Source of the DNA: Mycolicibacterium goodii
Lineage (GTDB): Bacteria; Actinomycetota; Actinomycetes; Mycobacteriales; Mycobacteriaceae
Reading direction: 5' to 3'
Assembly (NCBI RefSeq): GCF_001187505.1
Contig: NZ_CP012150.1
Location: 124,001 to 188,000 of the forward strand
Length of the DNA stretch: 64,000 nucleotides
Below are positions 47,701 through 56,613 of this stretch, in pieces. Both the position numbers and the translations under genes were made by a program. The notes below the pieces were generated by a model, which ran no database searches, was not told the DNA's origin, and was given only the letters and a program-made list of their open reading frames with translations. The stretch's first letter is position 1. Every line of letters starts with the position of its first letter.

Positions 47701-47703
47701 AGC

Positions 47704-48537
47704 TCAGATCGGGCATCCCGCCGCACGGAGCTTGGCCCGTACCCGCTCGACGACCACATCCGGGCGCGTCAACATCTCCGCGCTCACCCGCACCACCACC
47801 CACCCGGCCTCTTCGAGCAGCGCGATCCGGTCGATGTCCCACGACCGCTGCCTGCGGTCCGACCAGTGCTGCACACCGTCGTATTCGACCGCGACCCGCC
47901 ACTCCCGCCACCCCATGTCGACGCGGATGTGCAGGTCGCGAAACTCGATCTGGGTCTGCGGCGCGGGCAGTCCCCCGCGGATCAGGACCATCCGCAGCCT
48001 GCTCTCCTGCGGGGACTCGGCACCGCCGTCGACCATGGGCAGCACCGCCCGCAGGCGCGCCACGCCGCGGGCCCCCGGGTGCGCATCGGCGACCGCGAGG
48101 ACATCGGCGGGTTTGGTGCCGGTGGCGTTGAGCAGGGCATCCACCAGCGGCACCGCGACCTCGGCGCGATGGAGCCTGCCGAGGTCGAACGCCGTACGCG
48201 CCGCGGTGGTGGCGTCCATCCCGGCGACCAGGCATGTCTCCCCCGCGCCGAGTGTCCAGGAGTGCGCGACGATTCCCGGCGGCGCATGCCGGTCGGCCCG
48301 GACGATCTCGGCGGGCAGATCGGGCTTCAGCCACTTCGTGCCGAGCACCGCGGCGGCCGAGGTACCGGCCAGGGGCGCACCCGTGGCCAGCCATGCGGCC
48401 TCGGCGCGGATGCGAGCGGTCACCTCGAGGTCCCGGGGAACGTAGACGTCGCGGTAGAGCGCTGTGTAGTGGCGGGCCAGTTGGCGTCGGGTGAGCACAC
48501 CACGGCGTACCGCCGCGCTTCCGATGAAGGGTTCCAT
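47704..48537 (-). CDS. DUF559 endonuclease-like protein, intact
   Basis: 277 residues from the ATG at 48537. The N-terminal HTH-like (AbiEi_4-type) domain is FIGSAAVRRGVLTRRQLARH, then ALYRDVYVPRDL. The middle domain has AAWLATGAPLAGTSAAAVLG and CLVAGMDATTAARTAFDLGR. The C-terminal DUF559 domain, related to very-short-patch and PD-(D/E)XK nucleases, has RVDMGWREWRVAVEYDGVQH (candidate Asp and Glu ligands) and DIDRIALLEEAGWVVVRVSA. Function is unknown. The gene lies exactly between two copies of a palindrome, as its frameshifted relative at 15.9 kb does with a different palindrome. Confidence 0.82.
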   Translation of the reverse strand: MEPFIGSAAVRRGVLTRRQLARHYTALYRDVYVPRDLEVTARIRAEAAWLATGAPLAGTSAAAVLGTKWLKPDLPAEIVRADRHAPPGIVAHSWTLGAGETCLVAGMDATTAARTAFDLGRLHRAEVAVPLVDALLNATGTKPADVLAVADAHPGARGVARLRAVLPMVDGGAESPQESRLRMVLIRGGLPAPQTQIEFRDLHIRVDMGWREWRVAVEYDGVQHWSDRRQRSWDIDRIALLEEAGWVVVRVSAEMLTRPDVVVERVRAKLRAAGCPI

Positions 48538-48568
48538 GCCCGCACGCTCGCCGGACCTACCGACGAAA

Positions 48569-48617
48569 GTGGGCCCCGTGCACGGTTTTCGGGTGATACC
48601 TGTGCACAGAGCCCACG
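48569..48617. repeat. Imperfect palindrome, 5' copy flanking DUF559 locus B
   Basis: Arms 48569-48585 and 48600-48616 pair at 15 of 17 positions around the 14-nt loop TTTTCGGGTGATAC. GTGGGC and GTGCAC are the conserved arm blocks. It starts 32 bp upstream of the DUF559 start and ends 9 bp before the groEL2 terminator's A tract, so a terminator role for it is not needed here. Confidence 0.7.
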
Positions 48618-48625
48618 CTGGGAAT

Positions 48626-48660
48626 GAAAAAAGCCCCGACGCGCGGAGCGCGCCGGGGCC
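48626..48660 (-). terminator. groEL2 Rho-independent terminator
   Basis: On the groEL2 strand a 12-bp stem (48648-48659 with 48633-48644, one mismatch) with a 3-nt loop is followed by six T (48627-48632). It comes 17 bp after the groEL2 stop. This is the clearest classical terminator in the window. Confidence 0.88.
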
Positions 48661-48676
48661 TTCTCGAAAGCTGGAC

Positions 48677-50416
<1,740 letters not shown>

Positions 50417-50443
50417 CTAGCACTCACGAATCGAGAGTGCCAA
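50417..50443. promoter_or_regulatory. CIRCE element 1 (HrcA operator)
   Basis: CTAGCACTC-N9-GAGTGCCAA matches the CIRCE consensus TTAGCACTC-N9-GAGTGCTAA at 16 of 18 positions. It lies 115 bp upstream of groEL2 and spans the stop codon of the upstream tetR gene. Confidence 0.9.
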
Positions 50444-51044
50444 CTGCATTCTTAGCACTCGGGCATGTCGAGTGCAAGGTTGTGAGCGGTCGCTCGCGAC
50501 GCCCTCCGAGGCGTAAACCGTCGAACACCACGTCGGTCAGGCGTTCGGCGGTGTCGGCGTCGTAGGTCTGCATGGCCTGACACGCCACCAGCAGCGCCTT
50601 GACGTCCTTGGCGGTGACATCGGGACGGGCCGTGCCCGCCCGCTGCGCGGCGGAAAGCAGCGCCGCGAGCATCTCCATGTATTCGTCCTCGGCTGCGGGC
50701 ACCACGGTCTTGACGTCGATCCCGACGCCCGCGAGCGCGTCGACGAGTCCCCGGTCGGCGGCGCCCCACTGCAGCACCATCATCCGCAGGTGCTCGAACA
50801 GCGCCTCCCCCGGATCGGCGCCGGACAGCAACTTGCGGCACTGCTCGACCATCTCGTGGATGCGTTCGGCGACGACGGCCCGGTACAGGTCCTCTTTGGA
50901 CGGGAAATGCCGGTAGACGGTTCCCGCGCCGACGCCGGCCCGACGGGCGATCTCGTCGATCGGCACCGAGAGCCCCTCCTGCGCGAACACCTCATAGGCC
51001 ACTTCCAGCACTCGGGCACGGTTGCGGGCCGCGTCGGCACGCAT
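50424..51044 (-). CDS. TetR-family regulator
   Basis: 206 residues from the ATG at 51044, with GAGG 8 bp upstream; ATG 51050 is an alternative. The HTH at residues 15-50 has VFAQEGLSVPIDEIARRAGV and GAGTVYRHFPSKEDLYRAVV. The ligand domain is Ala-rich, with DPGEALFEHLRMMVLQWGAA. It is divergent from an SDR gene, and an inverted repeat between the two starts is a good operator, so it probably represses the SDR and itself. Its 3' end contains both CIRCE elements of groEL2. Confidence 0.85.
   Translation of the reverse strand: MRADAARNRARVLEVAYEVFAQEGLSVPIDEIARRAGVGAGTVYRHFPSKEDLYRAVVAERIHEMVEQCRKLLSGADPGEALFEHLRMMVLQWGAADRGLVDALAGVGIDVKTVVPAAEDEYMEMLAALLSAAQRAGTARPDVTAKDVKALLVACQAMQTYDADTAERLTDVVFDGLRLGGRRERPLTTLHSTCPSAKNAVGTLDS
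50452..50478. promoter_or_regulatory. CIRCE element 2 (HrcA operator)
   Basis: TTAGCACTC-N9-GAGTGCAAG matches the CIRCE consensus at 16 of 18 positions. It is 8 bp from element 1 and lies wholly within the last codons of the tetR gene. Confidence 0.88.
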
Positions 51045-51124
51045 CGTCATCACCTCAATCACCAAGACGCCGACAGGACAGCATTGACAAAACGGGGCGT
51101 GCGTTCCGTATAGTCGAAGATCAA

Positions 51125-51142
51125 CCGGAGCGCTTACTCCGG
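51125..51142. promoter_or_regulatory. TetR operator candidate
   Basis: CCGGAG (51125-51130) and CTCCGG (51137-51142) form a perfect inverted repeat with a 6-bp spacer, typical of TetR sites in actinobacteria. It lies between a -10-like TATAGT and the SDR start (25 bp downstream), in the 122-bp divergent gap. Repression of both genes is inferred. Confidence 0.6.
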
Positions 51143-51166
51143 ATAACTGCTCACCAGGAGTCTCCC

Positions 51167-52081
51167 ATGACGAAATGGACCACCGCCAGGATTCCCGACC
51201 AATCGGGCCGGATCGCGATCGTCACCGGTGCCAACACCGGCCTCGGCCTCGAAACCGCCAAGGCGCTCGCCGCCAAGGGCGCCCATGTCGTGCTCGCCGT
51301 GCGCAACCTGCAGAAGGGCCAGGGCGCCGTCGACTGGATCACCCGGCAGGTGCCGAACGCGGACCTCGAACTGCAACAACTCGACCTGAGCTCGCTTGCG
51401 TCGGTGCGCGCGGCCGCCGACGAGTTGAAGCGCAATCACGGCCGCATCGACCTGCTCATCAACAACGCGGGTGTCATGTACACGCCGAAGCAGACCACCG
51501 AGGACGGGTTCGAGCTGCAGTTCGGCACCAACCATCTGGGGCACTTCGCGCTCACCGGCCTGCTGCTGGAGAACCTGCTCGCCGTTCCGGGCTCGCGGGT
51601 GGTAACCGTGAGCAGCATCGGGCACCGCGTCCTTGCCGCCATCCACTTCGACGACCTGCAGTGGGAACGCAGCTATCACCGCGTCCGCGCATACGGGCAG
51701 TCCAAGCTGGCCAACCTGCTGTTCACCTATGAACTGCAGCGCCGCCTCACCGGCCACCAGACCACCGCCCTGGCCGCGCATCCGGGCGGGTCGAACACCG
51801 AACTCGCCCGTCACCTGCCGGCGTTCGAGAAATTCGTCGCGCCGCTGACCCAGGACGCCGCCATCGGCGCGCTGCCGACGCTGCGCGCCGCGACCGATCC
51901 GGGCGCGCTCGGCGGGCAGTATTTCGGACCGGACGGCTTCCTGGAGATGCGGGGCTACCCCAAGGTGGTGGCGTCCAGCGCCCAGTCGCACGACGCCGAT
52001 CTGCAGCGTCGGCTGTGGGCGGTGTCCGAGGAACTGACCGGCGTGACGTTCCCGGTCGGTGCGGCGTTGCAGCGCGCCTAA
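51167..52081 (+). CDS. Short-chain dehydrogenase/reductase (Rv0439c-like)
   Basis: 304 residues of the retinol-dehydrogenase/protochlorophyllide-reductase-like SDR group. The cofactor loop is IAIVTGANTGLGLETAKALA near residues 16-35, NNAGVMY follows, then FGTNHLGHFALTG, catalytic Ser in TVSSIGHR and YGQSKLANLLF. The substrate is unknown. A TetR operator-like site precedes it. The stop overlaps the convergent lyase gene by 4 bp. Confidence 0.87.
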   Translation: MTKWTTARIPDQSGRIAIVTGANTGLGLETAKALAAKGAHVVLAVRNLQKGQGAVDWITRQVPNADLELQQLDLSSLASVRAAADELKRNHGRIDLLINNAGVMYTPKQTTEDGFELQFGTNHLGHFALTGLLLENLLAVPGSRVVTVSSIGHRVLAAIHFDDLQWERSYHRVRAYGQSKLANLLFTYELQRRLTGHQTTALAAHPGGSNTELARHLPAFEKFVAPLTQDAAIGALPTLRAATDPGALGGQYFGPDGFLEMRGYPKVVASSAQSHDADLQRRLWAVSEELTGVTFPVGAALQRA

Positions 52082-53016
52082 CGCACCACCTCGACACCCT
52101 CGCGTTCGAGAATGCCTCGCACAGCGTCGATCTCGCCGCTCTGCAGCGGGAGCAGCGGATCGGCGCAGCGCGGGGTGTCGAGCACCCCGCGCAGGTACTG
52201 GGCCGCCTTGAACGCGCCGAGCGCACCCGCGGTGAAGCCGATGCGGTTGCGGTCGGCGACGTCGATGATCGTGAAAAGCCTTCTCAGTCTTTCCTGTTCG
52301 GCGGCCGCGGTGGCCCAGTCGCCGGCTGCTGCGGCCTGACGGATCCGGACGTAACCGTGCGGGTCGACGTTCGCCAGACCCGGCACGGCGCCGTGCGCAC
52401 CCAGGTGCAGTGCCACGTCGGTCATGGTCTCCGATCCGGTGAACACCCGCAGCCCGGTATCGGCCGTCGCCGAAAGATACGACCGGAAACCGTCCAGGTT
52501 TCCGCTGGAATCCTTCAGCGCGACAACGGTTTTATCGCGTGCCAGCTGTTCGACGACGACCCGCGACAGCGGTGAGTGGGTGGCGCTGGGGATGTCGTAC
52601 GCCACGACGGGCGCGTCGACGGCGTCGGCGATCAACCGGTAGTGCCGGATCACCTCGTCGGTATGCGGTGCCACGTAGAACGGCGGTGTCGCCACCACGG
52701 CGTCGGCACCCGCCTTCACCGCGGCGCGAGCATGGCCGGCCACCCGCGCCGTCCCGGTGTCGATCACACCGGCGAGCACCGGCACCCGGCCCGAGGCGGT
52801 CGCGGCGGCAACCTCGATCACCTTGGCGCGCTGCGCATCCGACAACAGCGCCACCTCACCCGATGAGCCGCACACGAACAGTCCGTCGACCCCGGCGTCG
52901 AGCAGGAACGCGCACAGCCGTTCCAGCGACGCGGTGTCCACGTCGGCCTCGGGGGTCAGCGGGGTGGTCAGCGGCGGGATGATGCCCGTGAGTTGGCGGG
53001 TCATGTCGTGGGTCAT
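52078..53016 (-). CDS. DapA/NanA-family pyruvate-dependent lyase
   Basis: A 312-residue class I TIM-barrel aldolase. It has GIIPPLTTPLTPEADVDTAS, the GSSGE motif in GLFVCGSSGEVALLSDAQR, catalytic Tyr in APVVAYDIPSATH and Schiff-base Lys in VVALKDSSGNLDGF. The family includes dihydrodipicolinate synthase, N-acetylneuraminate lyase and keto-deoxy-sugar-acid aldolases. Being in an operon with a transporter and a GntR regulator rather than lysine genes argues for a catabolic aldolase. The ATG overlaps the transporter stop as ATGA. Confidence 0.87.
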   Translation of the reverse strand: MTHDMTRQLTGIIPPLTTPLTPEADVDTASLERLCAFLLDAGVDGLFVCGSSGEVALLSDAQRAKVIEVAAATASGRVPVLAGVIDTGTARVAGHARAAVKAGADAVVATPPFYVAPHTDEVIRHYRLIADAVDAPVVAYDIPSATHSPLSRVVVEQLARDKTVVALKDSSGNLDGFRSYLSATADTGLRVFTGSETMTDVALHLGAHGAVPGLANVDPHGYVRIRQAAAAGDWATAAAEQERLRRLFTIIDVADRNRIGFTAGALGAFKAAQYLRGVLDTPRCADPLLPLQSGEIDAVRGILEREGVEVVR

Positions 53017-54422
53017 ACCGAAACCCCCTGCTCCTTCTCCAGATCTTTCGGCGCGAACCGCCGGGGTATGTCGAATCCAACCAGGAGGGCCACGAGTGCG
53101 GTGAAGCCCAGGGTGAGCACCATCAGCGCGTTACCCAACCCGATCGATTCCGCGATCGACGCGCCGGCGATGGGCGCGACCGCCCCACCCAAAGCGCCGA
53201 TGTTGTAACAGAATCCGAGCGAGCTCGCCCGCACGTTCACGGGAAGATGGTCGGACAGGAACTTGGGCAGCAGCCCGGAGATGCCCTGGCTGGTGAACTG
53301 CAGCCCGAAGATCAGCACCCACAGCCAGACGATGTGCGCGCCGTCCAGGGCGAACACCGGCACGACGAACGCCAGGGAGATCACCAGACCGAGCACATAC
53401 GTGCGGCGGGTACCCAGCCGGTCGGCGACCACGCCCGAGATCACCGATCCCGCAGCGTATCCCAGCCCGGCCCACAGCAGGACCCGGGAAACCTGGGCCG
53501 GGTCGAAGTGCAGTTCGGTCTTGAGGTAAGTGGGCAGCAGCGACTGCGTCGGCCAGGAGTACAGGAACGCGGCGAGCACAGTCACGACGAGCATGACGAA
53601 CATCGGGGTGAGCGCCCCGGCGATCTGGCGCGCCAGCGCATAGAAGCAGGCCGCGGCGATGGCCGCGAGCAGCCACACCCACGGGCCGGTGACGGTGCGG
53701 CTGAAGATCAGCACCAGATCGGCGATGGCGATCACGGTGATGCCGATGTTCAGGTGTCGCCGATTGCCGTCGAACAGCAGCTGCATCGTGGTGCGCGAGG
53801 CGACGTCGTCGCTGCTGCCGACGGTGCTCTGCCATTCCTGCGCCTCGGGCAGGGTCCGCCGCATCCACCATGCGACGAAGGCGGGCACCAGTCCGATGAT
53901 GAACATCCAGCGCCACCCCAGGTGCGGTACGACGACCGCGTACAGCTGGCTGGCCAGCACCACGCCGATCGGGTAGGCCGACAGCAAAGCGCCGCTGGCC
54001 CGGTTGCGGAATCGCTTGGGCCAGGACTCCATCGCGTAGGTGACGCTGGTGGCGTACTCGCCCGCCATGCCGACGCCGACGATCGCGCGGAAGACGAACA
54101 GCGACCAGTACCCCCACGACAGCCCGCACAGGAAGCTGCCGATCGAGAAGCACAGGATGCTGATCACCATCGCGGGTTGGCGGCCGAACCGGTCGCCGAT
54201 CGCACCGAGCAGCAGTCCGCCGAACCAGCGCGATACGAACGCCGCGCTGACCAGGGTGGACGCGGTCACCAGGTTGAGGTCGAACTCGTCGGCGACTTCG
54301 GTGAGGACGAGTGTGATGAGCAGGAAGTCGAAGCCATCGAGGAGGTAACCGAGCCACGCAGCGAAGAACTGTTTCCACTGCGTGGGGGTCAGCGATCCCG
54401 CATCGGCTTTGGATGTGGCCAT
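53013..54422 (-). CDS. MFS transporter (sialate/sugar-acid type)
   Basis: A 469-residue, 12-helix major facilitator. It has LLDGFDFLLITLVLTEVADE in helix 1, the loop GLLLGAIGDRFGRQPAMVIS, and helix 4-5 AIVGVGMAGEYATSVTYAM. A second-half copy of the loop motif is GVVADRLGTRRTY. This pattern resembles NanT-like and sugar-acid carriers. It precedes the NanA/DapA-like lyase in one operon, so it likely imports that enzyme's substrate or precursor. ATATCAGATAT stands 20 bp upstream of its ATG. Confidence 0.85.
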   Translation of the reverse strand: MATSKADAGSLTPTQWKQFFAAWLGYLLDGFDFLLITLVLTEVADEFDLNLVTASTLVSAAFVSRWFGGLLLGAIGDRFGRQPAMVISILCFSIGSFLCGLSWGYWSLFVFRAIVGVGMAGEYATSVTYAMESWPKRFRNRASGALLSAYPIGVVLASQLYAVVVPHLGWRWMFIIGLVPAFVAWWMRRTLPEAQEWQSTVGSSDDVASRTTMQLLFDGNRRHLNIGITVIAIADLVLIFSRTVTGPWVWLLAAIAAACFYALARQIAGALTPMFVMLVVTVLAAFLYSWPTQSLLPTYLKTELHFDPAQVSRVLLWAGLGYAAGSVISGVVADRLGTRRTYVLGLVISLAFVVPVFALDGAHIVWLWVLIFGLQFTSQGISGLLPKFLSDHLPVNVRASSLGFCYNIGALGGAVAPIAGASIAESIGLGNALMVLTLGFTALVALLVGFDIPRRFAPKDLEKEQGVSV

Positions 54423-54439
54423 GGCGCCCCTGACTTATG

Positions 54440-54452
54440 AGATATCAGATAT
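54440..54452. promoter_or_regulatory. GntR operator candidate, transporter promoter
   Basis: ATATCAGATAT (54442-54452) is a perfect 11-bp odd palindrome. The 10-mer AGATATCAGA (54440-54449) is the reverse complement of TCTGATATCT at 55254-55263 before the gntR gene. Shared sites at both promoters suggest one GntR regulon. Confidence 0.6.
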
Positions 54453-54513
54453 GTGGTGTCCAGCGGACGCTACTCCATGACCCAGGTCACATCAAGAGGC
54501 AGTTCGAGCCGAT

Positions 54514-54563
54514 TCAGTCCGCGAGCGGACGGTTGACTTCAGTCCGCGAGCGGACGGTTGACT
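54514..54563. repeat. Perfect 25-bp tandem duplication at the gntR 3' end
   Basis: TCAGTCCGCGAGCGGACGGT followed by TGACT occurs at 54514-54538 and again at 54539-54563. Each copy holds the hairpin GTCCGC-GA-GCGGAC and the same stop codon. The second copy contains the functional stop (54539-54541) and the last codons of gntR. Confidence 0.85.
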
Positions 54564-55225
54564 TCGGCATCGAGGCTGCGCTGCAGATCCTCGAAGTGGC
54601 GGGCGACCGCATCGGTCATCGCGCCGCGGTCCCCCGTCCGCAGCGCGTCGACGATCGCGGCGTGGTCCTCGACGGTCGGGCGACGCAGATCGAGGACGAT
54701 GCGGTCGGCCGCCCGCCGGAAGATGCTCCAGAAGACGTCGATCAGCTGCAAGACGAAAGGGTTGCCGAGGGGCGCGAAAAGCGCCTGGTGGAACGCCTGA
54801 TCGACCTCGGCGGGCACCCGCCCGTCGACGGTGCGTGCCCGCATCTGCTCGACGAGGTCGTCGAGCCGGTCGAGGTCGTCGCTGGTGACCACCTTGGCGA
54901 CCTCGCAGACCAGTCCCTCCTCCAGTGCGCGGCGCGCCTGCAGCAGCTGGCGCAGCGGGACGTTGTCGGCCTGCAGTCCGTACGGCAGATGCTCGATCAG
55001 CGGACCGAAGCTGAAGGCGCCGACGAACAGGCCCTTGCCTCGCCGCACCTCGACGACGCCGTGCGCCTCCAGCCGACGCAGCGCCTCACGCACCGAGGTC
55101 TTGCCGACGTCGAGCAGGCCCGCGAGCTCACCTTCCGACGGCAGCGCATCGCCCGGCTTGAGGCCGTGTTCGACGATGTAGTCCCTGATGGCGTCGCCGA
55201 CCTCGCGCGACAGCAGTGCCCTCAT
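54539..55225 (-). CDS. GntR/FCD regulator of the lyase-transporter operon
   Basis: 228 residues from the ATG at 55225, with GGGAGG just upstream; a GTG at 55243 is possible. The winged helix has HGLKPGDALPSEGELAGLLD and VGKTSVREALRRLEAHGVVE. The FCD domain has VDQAFHQALFAPLGNPFVLQ and VEDHAAIVDALRTGD with metal-type Asp and His residues. It is upstream of the transporter-lyase operon on the same strand, and both promoters carry TCTGATATCT. The last codons lie in a 25-bp tandem duplication. Confidence 0.87.
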   Translation of the reverse strand: MRALLSREVGDAIRDYIVEHGLKPGDALPSEGELAGLLDVGKTSVREALRRLEAHGVVEVRRGKGLFVGAFSFGPLIEHLPYGLQADNVPLRQLLQARRALEEGLVCEVAKVVTSDDLDRLDDLVEQMRARTVDGRVPAEVDQAFHQALFAPLGNPFVLQLIDVFWSIFRRAADRIVLDLRRPTVEDHAAIVDALRTGDRGAMTDAVARHFEDLQRSLDAEVNRPLAD

Positions 55226-55253
55226 GCGCCCTCCCGACGTCACCGGCCAGTCT

Positions 55254-55263
55254 TCTGATATCT
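55254..55263. promoter_or_regulatory. GntR operator candidate, gntR promoter
   Basis: TCTGATATCT lies 29 bp upstream of the gntR ATG and recurs in reverse complement at 54440-54449. It is in the 88-bp divergent gap with the cupin gene, so it may control both directions. Confidence 0.55.
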
Positions 55264-55313
55264 GCTAGGTTAGCCGTCGTCGCCCGAGCCGACCGAAGGG
55301 CTAGGCTGGGCCC

Positions 55314-55820
55314 GTGTCGCTCTGGAACCCCAGAGAAGTACCGCCCTATCCGCCGGCCCGCTACACCGAGGACGAGCCGGAGGTCAGCGCCTGGCTCAGG
55401 CGCGCCGACACCCCGGCCGACTACGACTCGTTCGGCCTCGTCGAGTACCACTACCTCGCCAACCAGCAGCAGACCGCAGGCGACTACGGGTTGTACCGCG
55501 TCGACATCGGCCCACAGGGCGGCGGACCGGGACCGCATTTCCACCGCGCCATGTCCGAGGCCTTCTTCGTGCTGTCCGGCACCGTCAGGCTCTATGACGG
55601 CAACCAGTGGACCGACGGCAGCCAGGGCGACTTCCTTTACGTACCGCCGGGCGGCATCCACGGCTTCCGCAACGAGTCCGGCGCCCCGACCTCGTTGCTG
55701 ATGCTGTTCGCACCGGGCGCGCCGCGCGAGGCGTACTTCGAGGGATTCGAAAACCTTGCCGACCTGACCGACGAGGAACGGGCGCAGTGGTTCATCGACA
55801 ACGACAACTTCTTCATCTGA
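55314..55820 (+). CDS. Cupin-domain protein
   Basis: 168 residues with one cupin barrel. Motif 1 is GPGPHFHRAMSEAFFVLSGT, with two His and one Glu for metal binding, and motif 2 is GDFLYVPPGGIHGFRNESG with the last His. The metal site is complete, so it may be a dioxygenase or isomerase, but no substrate can be assigned. GTG start at 55314, divergent from the GntR gene. The 163-bp gap after it holds the promoter of the molybdenum oxidoreductase genes; no clear terminator is seen. Confidence 0.85.
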   Translation: MSLWNPREVPPYPPARYTEDEPEVSAWLRRADTPADYDSFGLVEYHYLANQQQTAGDYGLYRVDIGPQGGGPGPHFHRAMSEAFFVLSGTVRLYDGNQWTDGSQGDFLYVPPGGIHGFRNESGAPTSLLMLFAPGAPREAYFEGFENLADLTDEERAQWFIDNDNFFI

Positions 55821-55983
55821 GCGAAAATCCGCTCGACAAAAGCACTTCCACCGGGGCCCGTTGAGACCTGCCAAGTTCGTATGCGTTTCCTATGAGCTTC
55901 GCGCCGTCCGGCCGCCGCCTGCCTACGGTTAGGACATCGACGGTCGCCTTGTGCGCCACCCATCGATGCCCGGAGGATGCCAC

Positions 55984-56610
55984 GTGACGACGAACGAAAC
56001 GCACCACAGCGCCCACGCACCACACGACGGGTGGCACGTGCGAAGGCGGACATTCATCGGCGCCTCCATCACGGTCGGCGGCGCGATCGGGGTGCTGCCC
56101 CTGTTGACCAGCTGCACCACCGAAGATGTTGGCACCGAGGCGGAGTCGACGACGGTTCGATTGCGCATCAACGGTGAGGAACGCGTCGTCGACGTCGACA
56201 ACCGCACCTCACTGCTGGACATGCTGCGTGAACGCGTCGGGCTCACCGGGACCAAGAAGGGCTGCGACCAGGGCGCGTGCGGTGCGTGCACCATCCACCT
56301 CAACGGCGAGCGGGTGGTGTCGTGCCTGACCCTCGCCGTGATGCACGACGGCGCCGAGATCACCACCATCGAGGGTCTGGAACAGAACGGACGGCTCCAT
56401 CCGCTGCAGCAGGCGTTCATCGACCATGACGCCATGCAGTGCGGTTTCTGCACCCCCGGTCAGATCATGTCAGGGGTGGCGTGCATCGCAGAAGGCCGCG
56501 CCGGATCACCCGAGGAGATACGAGAATCCATGAGCGGCAACATCTGTCGATGTGGCGCCTACGTGAACATCGTCGACGCGGTGGCCGCCGTCGCGCAGCG
56601 GGGAGAGTGA
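55984..56610 (+). CDS. paoA: Aldehyde oxidoreductase 2Fe-2S subunit (PaoA-like)
   Basis: 208 residues from the GTG at 55984, with GGAGG 8 bp upstream. An N-terminal Tat signal (VRRRTFIGASITVGGAIGVL) suggests export of the folded complex. The plant-type 2Fe-2S domain has GCDQGACGACTIHL and a further Cys in VVSCLTL. The second 2Fe-2S domain has MQCGFCTPGQIMSG and GNICRCGAYVN. Electrons pass from the molybdenum site in the large subunit to FAD. It is the first gene of a three-gene operon. Confidence 0.92.
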   Translation: MTTNETHHSAHAPHDGWHVRRRTFIGASITVGGAIGVLPLLTSCTTEDVGTEAESTTVRLRINGEERVVDVDNRTSLLDMLRERVGLTGTKKGCDQGACGACTIHLNGERVVSCLTLAVMHDGAEITTIEGLEQNGRLHPLQQAFIDHDAMQCGFCTPGQIMSGVACIAEGRAGSPEEIRESMSGNICRCGAYVNIVDAVAAVAQRGE

Positions 56611-56613
56611 GCC

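Noticed and set aside
52078..53016. Lysine-pathway DapA
   Set aside because: The neighbours are a transporter and a GntR regulator, and lysine or diaminopimelate genes are absent, so a catabolic lyase is more likely.
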